This document shows, in pieces, positions 44,349 to 56,645 of a stretch of 64,000 nt of DNA; position 1 is the first letter of the stretch; every line of letters begins with the position of its first letter. The DNA is taken from contig OX638130.1 of NCBI GenBank assembly GCA_951804985.1, positions 40,390,455-40,454,454 of the forward strand, in the 5' to 3' direction. Position numbers and translations under genes: made by a program. This DNA comes from Dryomyza anilis (Eukaryota; Arthropoda; Insecta; Diptera; Dryomyzidae). The notes beneath the pieces are model-generated. The model did no database searches. It was not told the DNA's origin and saw only the letters and a program-made list of their open reading frames with translations.

Positions 44349-45080
44349 GTTTTCGAGGCAACATGTTTTCCAGGGCTCGAGATCAAGCAGCAATCAGATG
44401 GGTCAATTCACGTAAACCAGCAAGCATATGCAAAGAAGATACTTCATCGTTTTGGCCTGGAAAATGTCAATGCAGTAGCGACACCATCAGACTGCTCAAA
44501 GTATTTTAGCGATTTTAAAGCAAAAGGTAAAATAAATTTTCCATATCGTGAAGCAGTAGGCAGTTTAATATATTTAGTTGTGAGGGCACGACCTGATATC
44601 AGTTTTGCAGTAGGAAATAACAGCAGATATATTGAGAATCCGGCTGAGGAGCACGTGAATGCAATAAAATGCATTCTGAAGTCCATAAAGGGTCATGTCT
44701 GGGCATCTATTTCCAAGGTGGACATGATTTAACATTTTGCGGTTATAGTGCCAGGGATTATGCCGGTTGCAAGAAGACAGCGTACTCAACGTCGGGTTAT
44801 GATGTCATCAGCTCGGGTTCTGAAAGACAGAAATCGGTGGCGTTGTCAACAACCGAGTCCAATTACATGGCAGCGTCGCATGCCACTAAAGAGCTGATAT
44901 GGGGGCAATCTCTTCTGGCAGAGCTGTTGCAAAATCACATTGACGCTCCGTTTTTCTACGTGAATTGTCAGAGTACAAATCGTTTGATCAAAAACCTTCA
45001 ATTTCACAAACACATTAATGTGCGATATCATTTCATCCGTGAAAAATTTAGGAAAGACGTTTTTAAGTCGTTGTCAAAAA
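44349..45080 (+). pseudogene. Ty1/copia RT C-terminus and RNase H
   Basis: Reads CFPGLEIKQQSDGSIHVNQQ, AYAKKILHRFGLENVNAVAT, VGSLIYLVVRARPDISFAVG (RT end), then after a frameshift near 44665 FCGYSARDYAGCKKTAYSTS, ERQKSVALSTTESNYMAASH (RNase H Glu motif), ATKELIWGQSLLAELLQ and DVRYHFIREKF-like NVRYHFIREKF. These are diagnostic of copia. The RNase H Asp of YSDADYAG is altered (YSARDYAG). It is followed by the 3' LTR-like sequence. Confidence 0.9.
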
Positions 45081-45179
45081 TATTAATGTTGTTTTTGATT
45101 AATATTTTTTTTAAATTTTATTTAAAAAAAATAAACAATCTATAAAATTAAGCATTGAATTTATATTTAAAAAACTGTT

Positions 45180-45385
45180 AACTAAAATTCGGAGTATTGA
45201 TGTATACTGATGTCTTTATATTTAGTTAAAGTTATTTTCCGCGATGGCGCGCGTGTTTACTGATATACACATTTTCTGTAACAAAGATTATAGTCTCTAA
45301 GATATCGTTTGATAAACAAACACTTCTGAACAAATTAAAACTGATTAAACAAGTTCTCTCGCGTTTTTTTTATATTAAAAGACTC
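45180..45385 (+). repeat. Copia 3' LTR remnant
   Basis: Shares the TTTATATTTAGTTAAA, CTGATATACACATTTTCTGT and TCTCTCGCGTTT blocks with 795-970. It lies just downstream of the RNase H, where the 3' LTR is expected. It probably begins TGTTAACTAAAATTCGG at about 45175. Confidence 0.75.
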
Positions 45386-45399
45386 GGACAGTTAAAAGA

Positions 45400-46075
45400 C
45401 CTTTTCTCGATTCAAAATCATGAAAAACTATTGTCAGTCTACTCAACATGTTTTATATATGTAATAAAATCTATTACCTTTTTTTCATAAAATTTCACAA
45501 TAAAAAAATGTGAAAATAAAACTAAAGAAACCTTAAACGAAAGTTATTTCGCTCGTCCTCTTGATATCATTCATATATTTGAACAAAAATTTTTTTTTTT
45601 TCATATTAGTTCGTGAAATATTGACAGTAATTTTATGCAGCCAGAAATATTCCAAAATGAATTTATAATTTGAAAATACATAATCCGAATAAGTAAAAAT
45701 TAAAAACAATTAATTTTTATACGTGAATGTATTTTCACTGAATAATTAATATATTTTTTCAATTTATTAACATATTATTTAATTATTTGCTATATACTTT
45801 TAGAATCGATGTGTTCACAATGAGAAACATTGTGAAGGAAGTACCAAATAATTATTCATTATTGGATAATTTGTTTACGAACATTTGGAAATCATGGCTG
45901 AGATCAAATTTAAACATAAAACGGCAACTAAAGAACATCAAATGGAAAAACAGCAAAGCAAAACCAGGCTACCCGTATAAACCAACTAAAGTATGTCTAT
46001 CCAACTACATTTTAGAATTTATAAAAATTGTTTACAAAAAACATTAGGCCAAATCGCAACTTTACGTTAGGTCGT
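45400..46075. other. Unassigned region with an 86-codon ORF
   Basis: An open frame at 45787-46047 (+) starts MLYTFRIDVFTMRNIVKEVP and contains KPGYPYKPTKVCLSNYILEF. It is lysine-rich with no recognised domain; it could be a fragment of a captured gene or chance. Confidence 0.3.
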
Positions 46076-46079
46076 GTTT

Positions 46080-46940
46080 GAGTTGATAGAAAAAGTAGAA
46101 TCAAATTTTCGCAGCAAATGGCAGAATAAAAACTCGTGGTGATATAGTGTCAAATTGACACTTTGACACGTGATAGAAGCGTTGCCACCTGCTCAGTCGG
46201 AGGAAGAGGCAGGTTCAGAGGTTGAGTGGAAAATTCCTATTTACTAATTAAATGATTTGCTGCGTACTTGAATTGAGGACCGAAAATAAATTAATTGAAG
46301 ACCTCACACGATTCTTGCGAATCTCACAGATATAGTAACTAAGTGTTCTATATATATCTTTCACCCATTCGAAAAATTGGGCTCAGTACGCGGGACATTA
46401 AAAAGTATTACGTTAAATATTATATTATAACTAAAAACAAATTAAAAACACTAACATTAAAAAAAGGGTGGTAATGAAAAATAAAGATAACAAAAAATCT
46501 GTCGCACGAAATATGATGGACACGGGCCCCAAAAGCTGTTTGTGTAACACTGGAAACCCGGGGACAGACTAAATACGCACAAAAGACATAACACGATTAA
46601 CAACACAACAATAACGAAAAAAAAGGAATACTTCCTTTCGATACTTATTTGGTCCGGCCTGGGTATCTTCCAATGTCGGCACCAATGGCCACACGTCTGA
46701 CCCGGATCCACGATCCACTGGATCCACGTCTGATCCGGCCACAAAATAGAAACACCAATCAAAAAGATCCATACAAATTCTCTGTTCAGATCACGATCTG
46801 AACACTTTTGCTGTCTTCTCCGAACTGTCTTTCACCTCGCCGATTAAAAACGGGCCGCAAACGTATTCACACAGTCGCAATGACAAATTTGTGGACTTTG
46901 TTCAGCCATATTCCCCAGACACATCTTTCAGGGACTAAAC
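46080..46940. repeat. Segmental direct repeat, left copy
   Basis: From CAGCAAATGGCAGAATAAA to CATATTCCCCAGACACATCT, about 860 bp matches 49845-50790. Shared landmarks: GATAGAAGCGTTGCCACCTG, CCTCACACGATTCTTGCGAA, GACACGGGCCCCAAAAGCTG, and a palindrome GTTCAGATC-AC-GATCTGAAC (46784-46803). A short GGATCC-rich insertion (46695-46735) occurs only here. No coding frame is shared by the two copies. Confidence 0.85.
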
Positions 46941-46944
46941 CCCT

Positions 46945-47130
46945 TTGGATTATTGGATCCGGATCTGGTTAGAAGATTTTCGAAATACCGGTTCCGGTTC
47001 AACCAAACAAATTAAATGGGTTCCGATTCCGGTTCCACATATATTTTTAACAACGGTTCCGGTTCCAAAAATCTGATGTCTTTTCTTTGTAATCCCTGAT
47101 TCTATCAAATTTTTTCTCAAGTTTTCAATT
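46945..47130. repeat. GGTTCCGGTTCC-rich spacer
   Basis: CGGTTCCGGTTC words recur (47001, 47026, 47056) beside the foldback element. Possibly the subterminal part of another transposon. Confidence 0.45.
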
Positions 47131-47135
47131 AACAG

Positions 47136-48470
47136 AGCTCTCGATTACCCGGGTGCCCGGGTACCCGGGTTTTTAGAGCTACCCTGGTAATACCCGGGTT
47201 GTTCAAATACTCGAGAAACCCGGGTATTAAATGTTCGAGCTACCCGGGTAATTTGTTCGTTCGTTTGTTCGAGTTATTCGAGTAGCTCGTTTGTTCGAGT
47301 AGCTCGATTGCTCGTTCGTTGATCGAGTAGCTCGATTGGTCGTTCGTTGTTCGAGATTCGAGTAGCTCGTTCGTTCGTTTGTTCGATTGACGATTGTTCA
47401 TTTGATCGCTTGTTAATTTGCCTGTCCGTTCGTTTGCTTGATGTGGGAGTTGGTCGGAAGTGGTTGGAAAAATGTGGGTGGGTGGGCAAAAGTGGGCGGA
47501 AAGTGATAAAAGACCGAAAAAAATGTTATTCCAGAAATCGGTAGCAGACATCAAGGGAAATCGAATGGTACCACTCTCAGTGGTCCCTGACCCCCAAAAG
47601 GGGGTCAAAAACCCATTTATGACCCAAATTTTTTATTTCGGAAATCGATAGCGGACATCATTAGAAGGAGTGGTCCAGGTCCCCCCAAAGGGGGTCAAAA
47701 ACCCCATTTTCGAAAAAAAATTTGCAGATATATATAGCTGACGTTATGAAATGCATTTTGTCATTCACAAAATATTTTTTTCGAAAATGGGGTTTTTGAC
47801 CCCCTTTGGGGGTCATGGACCACTCCAAAGGGTACCAATAGCATTCTAATGGTGTCCGCTATCGATTTCTGAAATAAAAATTTGTGGGTCATAAATGCGG
47901 TTTTGACCCCCTTTTGGGGGTCAGAGACATCTCAAAAGGGTACCATTAGCCTTCTAATGGTGTCCGCTATCGATTTCTGAAATAAAAATTGTTGGGTCAT
48001 AAATGCGGTTTTGACCCCCTTTTGGTGGTCAGGGACCACTGAGAGTGGTACCATTCGATTTCACTTGAAGTCTGCTACCGATTTCTGCAATAAAATTTTT
48101 TCGGTCTTTTTATCACTTTCCGCCCACTTTTGCCCACCCACCCACTTTTGTCCACCCACATTTTTCCAACCACTTCCGACCAACTCTCACATCAAGCAAA
48201 CGAACGGACAGACAAATTAACAAGCGATCAAATGAACAATCGTCAATCGAATAAACGAACGAACGAACGAGCTACTCGAAGAACGATCGAGCAATCGAGC
48301 TAATCGAACAAACGAGCTACTCGAATAGCTCGAACAAACGAACGAACAAACTACCCGGGTTTTGCGAACTACCCAGGTAGCTCGAACATTTAATAACCGG
48401 GTTTTTCGAGTATTTAAACTACCCGGGTATTACCCGGGCTTTCGAGCGCCCGGATACCCGGGCTTCTCGA
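47136..48470. mobile_element. CCCGGGTA foldback element (long inverted arms)
   Basis: The left arm (47136-47720) and right arm (47776-48470) are imperfect reverse complements over about 600 bp. From the outside in: ACCCGGGTA palindromes; GTTCGAGTAGCTCGTTTG tetranucleotide-rich blocks; GACGATTGTTCATTTGATCG; GTGGGTGGGCAAAAGTGGGC; GAAATCGGTAGCAGACATCA; then GGTACC-containing modules with CCCCCAAAGGGGGTCA. The centre (47721-47775) is short. No transposase. A 32-bp hairpin with 12-bp arms (CGAAAATACTCG, 48468-48499) abuts the right end. Target duplication not determined. Confidence 0.85.
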
Positions 48471-48496
48471 AAATACTCGTATGAAATCGAGTATTT

Positions 48497-49697
<1,201 letters not shown>

Positions 49698-49699
49698 TA

Positions 49700-49840
49700 T
49701 ATGAATGAAAAATATTATGCATGAAAAATATTAAAAAGTGTAAGACTATAAGCTGTCGTATCATATCACGAATTTAACTGCTGTTGTGCACTGTCCGTCT
49801 ACTTTTAGTTTTATGTGGACGTTATCGCCAAACATTTTTT
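49700..49840. repeat. Local direct duplication next to the right segmental copy
   Basis: ATGAATGAAAAATATTATGC, then CATGAAAAATATTAAAAAGT, and following bases to TTATCGCCAAA recur at about 49910-50030 with substitutions. Confidence 0.8.
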
Positions 49841-49844
49841 CAGC

Positions 49845-50800
49845 AAATGGCAGAATAAACTCGTGGCGATGTATTGTCTAATTGACACATTGACACGTTA
49901 TAGATAGGCTGTAAATGAATGAAAAATATTATGCATGAACAATATTAAAAAAGTGTACGACTAAAAGCTGTTGTATCATATCACGAATTGTGCAGTCTAC
50001 TTTTAGTTTTTTGTGGACTTTATCGCCAAAAATGTTTGCACAACATTTAGTGTCAAATTGACACTTTGACACGTGATAGAAGCGTTGCCACCTGCTCAGT
50101 CGGAGGATGGGGCGGGTTCAGAGGTTGAATGTAAAATTCCTATTTACTAATTAAATGATTTTTTGCATACTTGAATTGCGGACCCAAAATAAATTAATTG
50201 GAGACCTCACACGATTCTTGCGAATCTAACAGATATAGTAACTAAGTGTTATATCTTTCAGCCGCTCGAAAAACGTACACGGGACATTAAAAATTATTAC
50301 GTTAAATATTATATTATAACTAAAAACAAATTAAAAACACTAATATCAAAAAAGGGGGTAATGAAAAATAAGGATAAAAGAAAAAAAAACTGTCGCACGA
50401 AATATGATGGACACGGGCCCCAAAAGCTGTTTGTGTAACCCGGGGACAGACTAACTGCGCACAAAAGACATAACACGATTAACAACACAACAATAACGAA
50501 AAAAAAGGAATACTTCCTTTCGATACTTATTTGGTCCGCTATATTTCAATTTCGGCACCAGATTTAATGGATCCACGTCTGATCCGGCCACAAAATAGCA
50601 ACACCAATCAAAAAGATCCACCCAAAATCTATGTTCAGATCACGATCTGAACACTTTTGCTGTCTTCTCCGAACTGTCTTTCGACTCGCCGCTTTAAACC
50701 GGGCAGCAAACGTACTTTTTTTACACAGTCCCAATGACAAATTTTTGGACTTTGTTCAGCCATATTCCCCAGACACATCTTTCTTTTTCTCGGAAGATTT
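49845..50800. repeat. Segmental direct repeat, right copy
   Basis: Partner of 46080-46940, in the same orientation. It has the same GTTCAGATC-AC-GATCTGAAC palindrome (50633-50652) and ends at CATATTCCCCAGACACATCT. It could represent LTR-like direct repeats or a tandem duplication of a non-coding unit. No PBS-like or coding sequence was recognised between the copies. Confidence 0.85.
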
Positions 50801-51055
50801 TATTCAAATATAGGTGTTTTGGTCACACCTATTTAATAAAATATGTTATACGGCGTTCTAGCATATTTTTGCAGCATTTTGAATAAAACAAAAACAAAAA
50901 AAACGAAAAAATATAAGTGTCATGACAGTCCACTTTGGGACACCAGTGTTGCAAACTATGGCCCGACTCAGTGCAGATCCCCACAAGTGGTTTGGGCCCC
51001 GGGGACTAGAATAAACACCACAATTTTACAGAAAAATCTAGGAATAATTATAACT

Positions 51056-53945
51056 ACAATAACACTGTTCTACAAATTGAGGGTTGTTGGCGTCCACAAA
51101 AATAAAACGTATCATTTCTGGTAGATTTCGGTCTCCTGATTGGCACTTTATATCGTAAGTTATTGCACGATTTCGACATGTTTCAGTTGCTAACTTTATC
51201 ACAAAATAAAATATGAACCTTGCCCTACGGATAATTGGCAAAAAAAAAATCTGTGTCCAGATATTAGTTTTTGCAAACAATCAAAAAGAAATTTGTGTTA
51301 CCAAAAAAGTGTGTCGGGAGAGTAATTTATCACAATTCTCTAAGCCCTCTTAAAAAAACATTTTAATAGTAGTTCGCATTGTGTTTGCTGTCAAAATTTA
51401 AAAAAATTGTTTTAAACTTTATTTTACTGAAAATTTTCGGAATATTTTTTAATATTTGTTTATGAAATATTTGGAGGGAAATGCACGCAGAGATATACAA
51501 TTTCAAACTGTTGTAATGTACTGATGCAAAATCGGACAAAATCCTTACCTCCTGTATGCGCATAATGAGGAAACATTATAGGGACTATTGCACGCGTAAT
51601 CTCCTGGTGTATATTTGAGTCGGCAGACTTTAATTGGTTAAAAAAATATGTAATACACATCCGTCGTAAACGAATGCTTCTGAGCGACTGAACTGAAAAT
51701 TTTGAAAATTTGACATGAAAAAATAAAAAAATGCGACACCCTACAGCTACTCATTATTAAATTTAAATTTATAATATTGTTTTGTAGGGGCTGTTGTAGT
51801 AATATATATTGAACATTTTATTTTAATGAATGGCAGATTTTCGTGACGCATATGAATTGTGAAAATTAAAGAAAACCAGTTGGGAAGGTTAGATCACATG
51901 GGAAATTTTAAAGTAGGTGTAATTATGATAGTTAGGATTATCAAAATTATAGTCGGTCTAAGCCGACTATAAATACCCTACACATATGTGTGGTTACCAT
52001 TCAAAGTGATATATAGGTCACCAGGGTATACGAATCCTGAAAATAACTACAAACATTCAATCTCTGAAGAATTTCCATTCATTTGATACCCATATTTACA
52101 AATGGGTAGGTGTACCGAATTTGGATTTTTTTTTTTGTGAACCACAAGTCTTTTCGCCGGAAAACATTATTATCATGCATTTGAGCATGATATCAATATA
52201 TATTTGACCAAAAAAGTTTACCTAAGCACGTATACATGAAAATTGATCTTTATATGTACATTTTATATGAGGTATTTGAACATAAGTGGTCGGATCATAG
52301 GTCACAATGGACCGATCTCGCCAATTTTTTTCGCACATACAGCGTAGGTATATTAGTAGTCTAAGTTATAAGTTTCATTTATCTAGCTCTTCAATTTTAA
52401 AAGTAGTAGGGATTTCAACAGACAGACGGACAGACAGACAGACGGACAGACAGACGGACAGACGGACATCGCTTAATCAACTCAGGAGGTCATTCTGATC
52501 AAGAATATATATACTTTTCCATACCGGAGGTGCTTCCTTCTGGGTGTTACAAACGGCGTACCAAACTGAATATACCCTTTCACTCTTAGTGTAGGGTATA
52601 AAAATGCCATTATGGATCACTTCAGCATATCAAGCCCGTACCCAGGGCGGTTGTAGGTATTCTGAAAATGCTAAAATTTCCAATATAATTGTTTTAATAT
52701 AGTTAAATATGTTTATAAATTTAAAATACGTAATACAAACATGTTTCTCGATAAATGAATAATGTAGCTAAGTCAGAAGAATATTTTCATAGAGGGAAAA
52801 AAGCAGGGGAAAAATGGGACATGGGGTTTGTAAATGTACAATTTTTAGACATGTTGCAAATTTTGAACATAATAACATGAACATAATATAGCATAAATTT
52901 TTTCATTTCATTTTCAGCATTGCTTTTCGAGAACGAGTGAAAAAAAATGTTTTTGAAAGATTTTTAGAGTGCTGATGCTTGCTATCAAAAAGTGAGATTT
53001 TTATCGTTTGAAAAATGTTAAAATGATCGGAATTCCTATATATTTTGAAATACAAATAATCTACGGTGCTAAGTTATGTGGGAAATGTAATTTAAGCAAT
53101 GCTTTAATTTTTATAATTTTAGTTAAAATATTATGTTAGCCATTTATTAAAATAAAATATTCAATACAAACAATATTATAAATTTAAATTTAATAATGAG
53201 TAGCTGTAGGGTGTTGCATTTTTTTATTTTTTCATGTCAAATTTTCAAAAATTTCAGTTCAGTCGCTCAGAAGGATCTATATTACATACCAATTTAAAGC
53301 CTGCCGAATCAAATACACACCAGGAGATTACGCAGTGCAATTTTCCCTATCATGTTTCCTCATTATGCGGACATCAGATGGTAAGGATTTTGTTCGATTT
53401 TGCACCTAGCATCACTACTTTACAACAGTATGAAATTGTATATCTCTGCTTGCAATTCCCTCCATTTTAATCAAATATTTCATAAACAAATTTTAAGAAA
53501 ATTCCGAAAATTTTCAGTAATATAAAATTTAAAACAATTTTTCGAAATTTTGACAGCAAACACATTGCGAACTATTTAAATGTTTTTTAAGAGGGCTTAG
53601 AGAATTGTGCTAAATTACTCTCCCGACACACTTTTTTTGGTAACACAAATTTCTTTTTGATTGTTCGCAAAAACAAATATCTGGACACAGATTTTTTTGC
53701 CAATTATCCGTAGGGCAAGGTTCATAATTTATTTTGTGATAAAGTTTGCATCTGCTACATGTCGAAATCGTGCGATAACTTGCGATATAAAGTACCAAAA
53801 ATTACCTTTTTTTGAAACTTTGACTCGATTTTGTGCAAAATATCGACGTATAGGGAAAATTCCGAGTATGCAGCAAGAATCAGGAGACCAGAAATGATAA
53901 GTTTCATTTCTTTGGAAAATTCTTGTAGAACAGTGTAATCAAACA
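51056..53945. repeat. 2.9-kb imperfect inverted repeat with a mini-me at its centre
   Basis: The left arm 51056-51790 and right arm 53166-53945 are reverse complements with scattered differences. Landmarks from outside in: ACACTGTTCTACA; ATCATTTCTGGT; TCGAAATCGTGCGATAA (right arm; the left differs slightly); GGCAAGGTTCATA; GTGTGTCGGGAGAGTAA; GAGGGCTTAGAGAATTGTG; CTACAGCTACTCATTATTAA. The right arm has about 80 extra bp (53808-53878). The spacer 51791-53165 is AT-rich and contains mini-me copy 5. Arms are non-coding. Confidence 0.88.
51874..52600 (+). mobile_element. mini-me / Helentron-like element, copy 5
   Basis: ACCAGTTGGGAAGG to GTGTAGGGTATA, with the AGTCGG hairpin, (GACR)n (52418-52467) and the full 3' hairpin. 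It has single-base changes relative to the others (for example CATCGCTTAATCAACTCAGG). Confidence 0.92.
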
Positions 53946-54059
53946 ATATCACGATGAGACTGTCCCCTCCGTATGCCACTGCAACACATGAACGTACACA
54001 ATTTTATTGCGTTTTATAAAGCGACAACCCCACCCTCACTTCCACGAAAGTTGCTTGGT

Positions 54060-54930
54060 CCCACCATTCGAATTTCAAAAAAATATGAGATCAAAATCTG
54101 TCGGGGTCATGACGGTCATCATAGTGTGGCTTCAGGTTCCGCACATTCCACGTCCCCTTTTCTTTACCATTCCCATCCTCCAATACATAGGTCCAAGGAG
54201 ACACCCGCTTTTTAATTCTAAAAGGACCCATGAATTTTGGAGCTAATTTAGCAGCATAATAGTTGGCGGCATCAGATAGAACAAAGTTGCGTCTCCATAC
54301 GAGTTCGTTGGGAACGTACTGAACATCTCTATGTCGTAAAGCCTTTAGCCTTTAGTCATTTTTGCGTTCGCTGCCTTCAATTTTTGCCCAATTTCATTTC
54401 GAAGAATTGACATTTGTTCGGCCCTCCATCACTAGTAACCGTTTCTACATCAAAATCATTCCTTCGTCTATAATCCCTGTCTCCTTGAATTGCCATATTC
54501 CTTCCGAAATTCACATAATATGGCGAGACGCCTAAAACGTCGTGACTAACTGTGCGTATGCAGCAAGCTACCTTTGATAGGTGAGAATCCCAGTTCTATG
54601 ATTCTCAGAAATATATGCAATTTGATTGATCCGTTCTGCGGGATTTACTTGCGGGTGGTAATGCGCGGTGAATCTCAAGCTCACCCCATATGAAGAACAA
54701 AAAACTCGCGGTTCTTTACTTCGAAATTGAGGCCCATTATCACACACAATGGACCGCCAAATAGTAAGAAGACATTTTTTTCTAATTAGCTGATGCAGTG
54801 CGCAACGGAAACAAAAGAGGAAAAAAGTAGTTCACCTCGGTTAGTATATAACTATAGCCATGAACCAAAGAATCCACCAAATCAACGCAAATCATCTCCC
54901 AAGGTTCCAAATCCTTGGTTCTTTCCATCA
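54060..54930 (-). pseudogene. Gypsy 2 integrase core and C-terminal domain
   Basis: Minus-strand frames give VDLVDSLVHGYSYILTEVNY (first Asp region, about 54880), IVCDNGPQFRSKEPRVFCSS (second Asp, about 54750-54690), FTAHYHPQVNPAERINQIAY (catalytic Glu, about 54670-54610), SHDVLGVSPYYVNFGRNM (about 54545) and, near the end, LSDAANYYAAKLAPKFMGPF, then VRNLKPHYDD-like residues at about 54100. This enzyme inserts the cDNA. At least four frame breaks are present. Confidence 0.85.
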
Positions 54931-55640
54931 TGCAACCAGCAGGCCTCTGATTTCATCTTCGGCCAATAATATTTTTCTAATATCCTTGCGTATGTCTTTC
55001 TTACCCCCATGTGACCGGCTAACGAGTTCACGTTCACGAAGAGCTCCTTTGCGTTCCTCCCTAGGTAATACTCTCTTCCATCGATATGTATTGTCTAATG
55101 CACCTTGAGCTCCTGATTTTATATTCTTGTATAAAGCGCCGTTTCCTAGTTGCCACGCGGCATACTTTATTGGATCATTTTCTACCCATTGAAACATTGT
55201 TTCAAACCAAGAATCTGACGAGACATTGGCAATCTCTCCAACGACTCGGACACTCCTTGACAGCATGTCCGGCACCACATGATCGAAGTCATATTGTTGT
55301 AGTTTTATGGAGCACCTCGCGAGTCTTTCATAGGGGCCTTCAAATTTATTCAGCCACACCAACGAATAATGGTCAGTAATGACCGTGAAATGCACGCCCT
55401 CTATACATGGCCTTAACTTCTCGACGACCCATAAGACAGCTAAGCACTCATTTTCAGTGTAAGAATATTTCCTTTCACATGGACTAAGTGACCTGCTTAA
55501 GTAACAAATTACCTTCTCTCCATCTTCAAATCGTTGAGTTAAGATTGCGCCGACACCAAAATCAGACGCATCTGTCTGAATCAAAAAAGGAAAATGAAAA
55601 TTATTACAGCTCAATACTGGAGCCGTTACGAAGCACTCCT
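54928..55640 (-). pseudogene. Gypsy 2 RNase H and integrase zinc-finger region
   Basis: A 228-codon frame reads FPFLIQTDASDFGVGAILTQ (RNase H first Asp), CYLSRSLSPCERKYSYTENE (Glu), HFTVITDHYSLVWLNKFEGP (second Asp), YERLARCSIKLQQYDFDHVV (with some residues missing afterwards) and PDMLSRSVRVV, then the integrase entry RVLPREERKGALRERELVSR. All RNase H acidic residues are visible. The frame stays open through the domain, making this the best kept piece of the element. Confidence 0.9.
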
Positions 55641-55649
55641 TTGCTTTTA

Positions 55650-56112
55650 GAAAACTACTTTCGCATTCTGGTGACCAATAAAACTTCTTGTTCTATTTAA
55701 GGAGATCAATCAAGGGTTTTACGAGGTCAGTGAATCTAGAAACGAACCTGCGATACCATGACAATGTGCCCACGAATGATCGGACCTGTTTAACATTTCT
55801 CGGCGCCGGAATCTTTAACATTGCCTCAACTTATTCGGGGTCCACATGCAGACCATGGCGATCAACAACATAACCAAGGTACTGTAGGGAAGGAAGGTAA
55901 AAATTACATTTTTCCCTATTCAATCTCAGTCCAGGAGAAGAAATTCTTCGAATGACCTCTTTCAAAATATCAACATGTTTTTCATCAGAATTGGTGACAA
56001 TAATTATGTCATCCAAATAGACAAAAAACGTGTGGCTCAAGGTCAGCACCGATGACGGTTTCAATAAACCGCTGCCACGTCGCGGGCGCATTGTGAAGTC
56101 CATATGGCATAC
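55650..56112 (-). pseudogene. Gypsy 2 RT, C-terminal half
   Basis: The minus strand from the hAT junction reads FKRMPYGLHNAPATWQRFIE, TVIGADLEPH, then FVYLDDIIIVTNSDEKHVDI (catalytic YLDD, about 56008-56022), GLRLNREKCNFYLPSLQYLG and YVVDRHGLHVDPE. A one-base frame change precedes FVYLDD. Then VRSFVGTLSWYRRFVSRFTD-like residues continue to about 55700. Confidence 0.88.
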
Positions 56113-56645
56113 GCTTAAACCAGTGGTTGGGAACGGAGCGAACGGAAAAGCAAAAGTTCCGAGCGCAAACGTTTCAATAGGAACTTTTGCTCAAAAGTTC
56201 CGGCTTAAATTTTCCGCTCGGAACTTTTCCATACAAAAAACGTTTGAATCGTTCCGACAAAGAACATTCCGATGAAGAACGATTGATTCGTTCCGTTTAA
56301 AAGTTCCAATGGGTATGGATTCACATCTAGGTGCGTCGTTGGAACTTGTTTTGGGTAAATCGCTTCCTGTGGGCCTAGATACGCATCCAGGTGCGTCCTT
56401 GCCTTTTCTATGCTCTTTTTCTATGCTCTTTGCTGCAATTGCACAGGTTTGTTGACGTATCCCATCCCTCCCCCATCCTACTCCACGCTACTAGCGCGCA
56501 CGGTTGAGGCTGCAGTGAGTGCGTAATCTATGCTGTGGTGAAGGCATAACACTCACCACGGCTTGACTTACGCTATCATCTGTTTGTTTCAACTGCTGCG
56601 CCTTGGTAGTATGTATGTCTGTTTAGAAGTTGCCCAGTAGAAAAA

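Noticed and set aside
46457..46762. Small membrane protein on the minus strand
   Set aside because: The frame has a hydrophobic stretch but is not preserved in the duplicated copy at 49845-50790.
47240..47608. Thr/Asn/Glu-rich ORF on the minus strand
   Set aside because: Produced by GTTCG/GAGTAGCT repeats of the foldback arm.
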